Below are positions 62,362 to 64,000 of a stretch of DNA of 64,000 nt, piece by piece (position 1 is the stretch's first letter; the number at the start of each line of letters is the position of its first letter). Location of the stretch: positions 62,001 through 126,000 of the forward strand of contig JBNKHI010000004.1 in assembly GCA_050290265.1 (NCBI GenBank), in the 5' to 3' direction. The position numbers and the translations under genes are program-made. The DNA comes from JBNKFV01 sp050290265. Its GTDB lineage: Bacteria; Pseudomonadota; Gammaproteobacteria; Pseudomonadales; Cellvibrionaceae. Under the pieces are notes generated by a model. The model was not told the DNA's origin. It made no database searches and worked only from the letters and a program-made list of their open reading frames with translations.

Positions 62362-63489
62362 CTAGTTGCTGAGTACAAAGACTTTGAACTTTTTGTTGTT
62401 GGCGACTTCAGTGATGTTGCGAAAGTAGTGTTTCGCCTTGTTTTCCAGCGGAATGAAGGCATTGACCACAAAGACTGCCATTCCGTTTTGGGTTAAGTGG
62501 TTTTTACTTTGTTCGAGAAAACGATTGGTTAGATTTTCATCAGTTTGAAACCCTTGATGGAAGGGTGGGTTGCAAAGTAATAAATCAACACGGGTGGTGA
62601 TTTCATCTGCACAGTTGGCGGCTATGACATCGACGGAGATTTGGTTCTCGTTAGCATTGTGCTGCATGGCTAATAGCGCAGCAGCATTGTTGTCTGTCGC
62701 AATGCGCTGTTTGAAGGCCATGCTTGCTGTCATCATTGTCAAATACCCATAGCCGCAACCGAGGTCGAGCAGGTGCTCTGGATAGCGGTTTGTGATTTTG
62801 TAGTATTCTTCAACAATTGCCGCTAGGTGACTAATCAAAAATTGACTGCCAGCATCCACTTTTTCCCAACCAAATGTACCTGGCTTGCTGTAAAGCGTAA
62901 TGTTTTTCTCGGCCTGTTGGGTTGTTAATGATGCAGCTTGCAGTGTGGCGATTGGACGCAGTATCTCGTAGCTGTCGTCGTCCAGACGGTTCTCAGTAGC
63001 AATAAGATTGCTCAATATAGTGGTGTAGCAGATCCCATTCTTCTCTGTCGTGCTTTCACTAAAAAATAGTTCGGCATTGTTGCTAAATCGTTTAATGCCG
63101 TCATTTTTTTGACCGATAAGTATCAACTTTCCTTGCTCAGAAAGCAGGGGGTAAACACTATTTAGAATATGGTGGATAACAGCTTTTTCTTTCGATAACC
63201 GATAAACAACCTGATCAAATTTAGTGCCGTTTACGCCCGTAAAATCAAAATCATTAAACAAACATTCGATATCTTGATGTAATAATTTTTGTTGCACATC
63301 GAGACGGTTGGTTATTGCGAGTAACTGCTTTTTAGCTTCAGGACTAATCGTCTCGGAGGCTGAAAAGTTTTCGTCGGTTATCCATAAGGTTTTGGCGCGT
63401 GTCGACTGCAATATCTGTATAACCGTATTCTGGCATGGGTCGAACTTTTCATTTCTGTCTTGTTTGTGCTGTGTACGTCTCATGTTCAT
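62362..63489 (-). CDS. rsmC: 16S rRNA G1207 methyltransferase RsmC (RsmC/RlmG family)
   Basis: 375 residues with duplicated methyltransferase domains. The N-terminal domain is degenerate (VVYRLSKEKAVIHHILNSVY, LILIGQKNDGIKR). The C-terminal catalytic domain has the entry YSKPGTFGWEKVDAGSQFLI, SAM motif LLDLGCGYGYLTMMTA and catalytic NPPFHQGFQT, with VNAFIPLENKAKHYF at the end. The last pattern favours RsmC over RlmG, although the length lies nearer RlmG (378) than RsmC (343). It methylates N2 of a guanine in rRNA. Its ATG overlaps the rsuA stop by 4 nt (ATGA). Confidence 0.82.
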   Translation of the reverse strand: MNMRRTQHKQDRNEKFDPCQNTVIQILQSTRAKTLWITDENFSASETISPEAKKQLLAITNRLDVQQKLLHQDIECLFNDFDFTGVNGTKFDQVVYRLSKEKAVIHHILNSVYPLLSEQGKLILIGQKNDGIKRFSNNAELFFSESTTEKNGICYTTILSNLIATENRLDDDSYEILRPIATLQAASLTTQQAEKNITLYSKPGTFGWEKVDAGSQFLISHLAAIVEEYYKITNRYPEHLLDLGCGYGYLTMMTASMAFKQRIATDNNAAALLAMQHNANENQISVDVIAANCADEITTRVDLLLCNPPFHQGFQTDENLTNRFLEQSKNHLTQNGMAVFVVNAFIPLENKAKHYFRNITEVANNKKFKVFVLSN

Positions 63490-64000
63490 GCCTGATCAAT
63501 GCTGTTTATTTCTTCGTTTGTTAACGCGCGGTATTCCCCTGGTTCGAGCAGATTGTCCAACATAATTTGACCTATCTGACGCCGGTGTAAGCGTGTTACA
63601 TGATTGCCGATGGCAGCAAACATTCGTTTAATCTGGTGGTATTTGCCTTCTTGCAAGATGACCGTGGCTTCATTGCGGTAGATCACGTCTAGCTCAGCCG
63701 GTTGCGTTAGTTTTTTTTCACCCTCTAATTGTATGCCGTTTAAAAAACGCTCAACAGCATCCTCGGGCAGGTCGTTTTTGAGCTCAACATCGTATACTTT
63801 TCCGCAAGCTTTATGTGGCGAGGTAATGCGGTGGTTCCACTGACCATCGTCGGTAATTAATACCAGCCCGGTGGTATCTATATCGAGTCTGCCCGCAATC
63901 TGTAGTTGATTTTTGCGGGGTTCATCCAATAGGTCGAGTACTGTTGGGTGCTCGCTGTCCTTTGTTGCGCAAACGTAGCCTTGTGGCTTGTTTAACATAA
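63486..64000 (-). CDS. rsuA: 16S rRNA pseudouridine-516 synthase RsuA, C-terminal part (cut by right edge)
   Basis: About 171 C-terminal residues are inside the window; the N-terminal S4 domain and start lie beyond it. The visible part begins at MLNKPQGYVCATKDSEHPTV and contains GRLDIDTTGLVLITDDGQWN with the catalytic aspartate, EGKYHQIKRMFAAIGNHV and PGEYRALTNEEI, all close to E. coli RsuA. It makes pseudouridine 516 in 16S rRNA. Coupled by ATGA overlap to rsmC, forming a small-subunit rRNA modification pair. Confidence 0.93.
   Translation of the reverse strand, partial: MLNKPQGYVCATKDSEHPTVLDLLDEPRKNQLQIAGRLDIDTTGLVLITDDGQWNHRITSPHKACGKVYDVELKNDLPEDAVERFLNGIQLEGEKKLTQPAELDVIYRNEATVILQEGKYHQIKRMFAAIGNHVTRLHRRQIGQIMLDNLLEPGEYRALTNEEINSIDQA

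Overview
This 64 kb window is chromosomal DNA of a gammaproteobacterium, probably marine or aquatic and close to the Pseudomonadales/Cellvibrionales. I infer this from the gene set: a System I cytochrome c maturation operon, a Pseudomonas-type FabY ketosynthase, a tRNA-Leu/tig/clpP/clpX/lon/hupB/ppiD block, CmoM, YejK, PpnP, RsmC and RsuA homologues, large TonB-dependent receptors and an MshQ-like surface protein. No phage, insertion sequence, plasmid or CRISPR signature was seen. Most genes are ordinary housekeeping genes.

Layout. 1-3.4 kb is an accessory, partly decayed catabolic-looking cluster: the N-terminus of a TonB-dependent receptor, a TetR regulator with a paired palindromic operator, an NmrA-like dehydrogenase translationally coupled to a SnoaL-like protein, and the wreck of an aldehyde dehydrogenase gene spread over three frames. 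It abuts the 3' end of a tRNA-Cys/tRNA-Leu transcript. 3.9-9.8 kb holds a FliT-sized protein, a complete TonB-dependent receptor, a CBS protein and a SwmB-like/MORN membrane protein. 9.9-18.9 kb carries a PreP-type M16 protease, tRNA-modification genes (TapT-type DTW protein, CmoM), a GIY-YIG protein, a membrane J-protein, Ppx, MsrA and SseA. 18.9-21 kb holds two flagellar-export-like proteins (FhlB, FliK-like) divergent from ccmABCDEFG (21.2-26.8 kb), which here ends without ccmH or ccmI.

27-33 kb: a YfcH-like epimerase; an ibpA-type small heat-shock gene with a sigma-32 promoter and a ROSE-type RNA thermometer; a zinc-ribbon methyltransferase; a GlxA-type AraC regulator divergent from fabY; an XRE-cupin regulator. 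33.3-42.3 kb: tRNA-Leu(UAG), trigger factor, ClpP, ClpX, Lon (own sigma-32-like promoter), HU-beta and PpiD, i.e. the protein-folding and proteolysis block.

42.4-64 kb is mixed: a tandem winged-helix/PD-(D/E)XK-like protein, MscS, an AIM24-type protein, an MshQ-like LamG surface protein, a DauA-like SulP transporter, a GAF hybrid histidine kinase paired with an atypical patatin, a DUF3806-like secreted protein, YejK, an AsmA-like protein, a hexapeptide acyltransferase, a pseudouridine synthase with an S33 peptidase lipoprotein, PpnP, a spermidine-synthase-like protein, and rsuA-rsmC running off the right edge.

No clear new multi-gene system stands out. The best leads are the ibpA heat-shock control region, the patatin plus soluble hybrid kinase pair, the winged-helix/nuclease-like protein, the SwmB/MORN protein and the K-E strand repeats of the MshQ-like protein. 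All functional calls are from reading the sequence; no database search was run.
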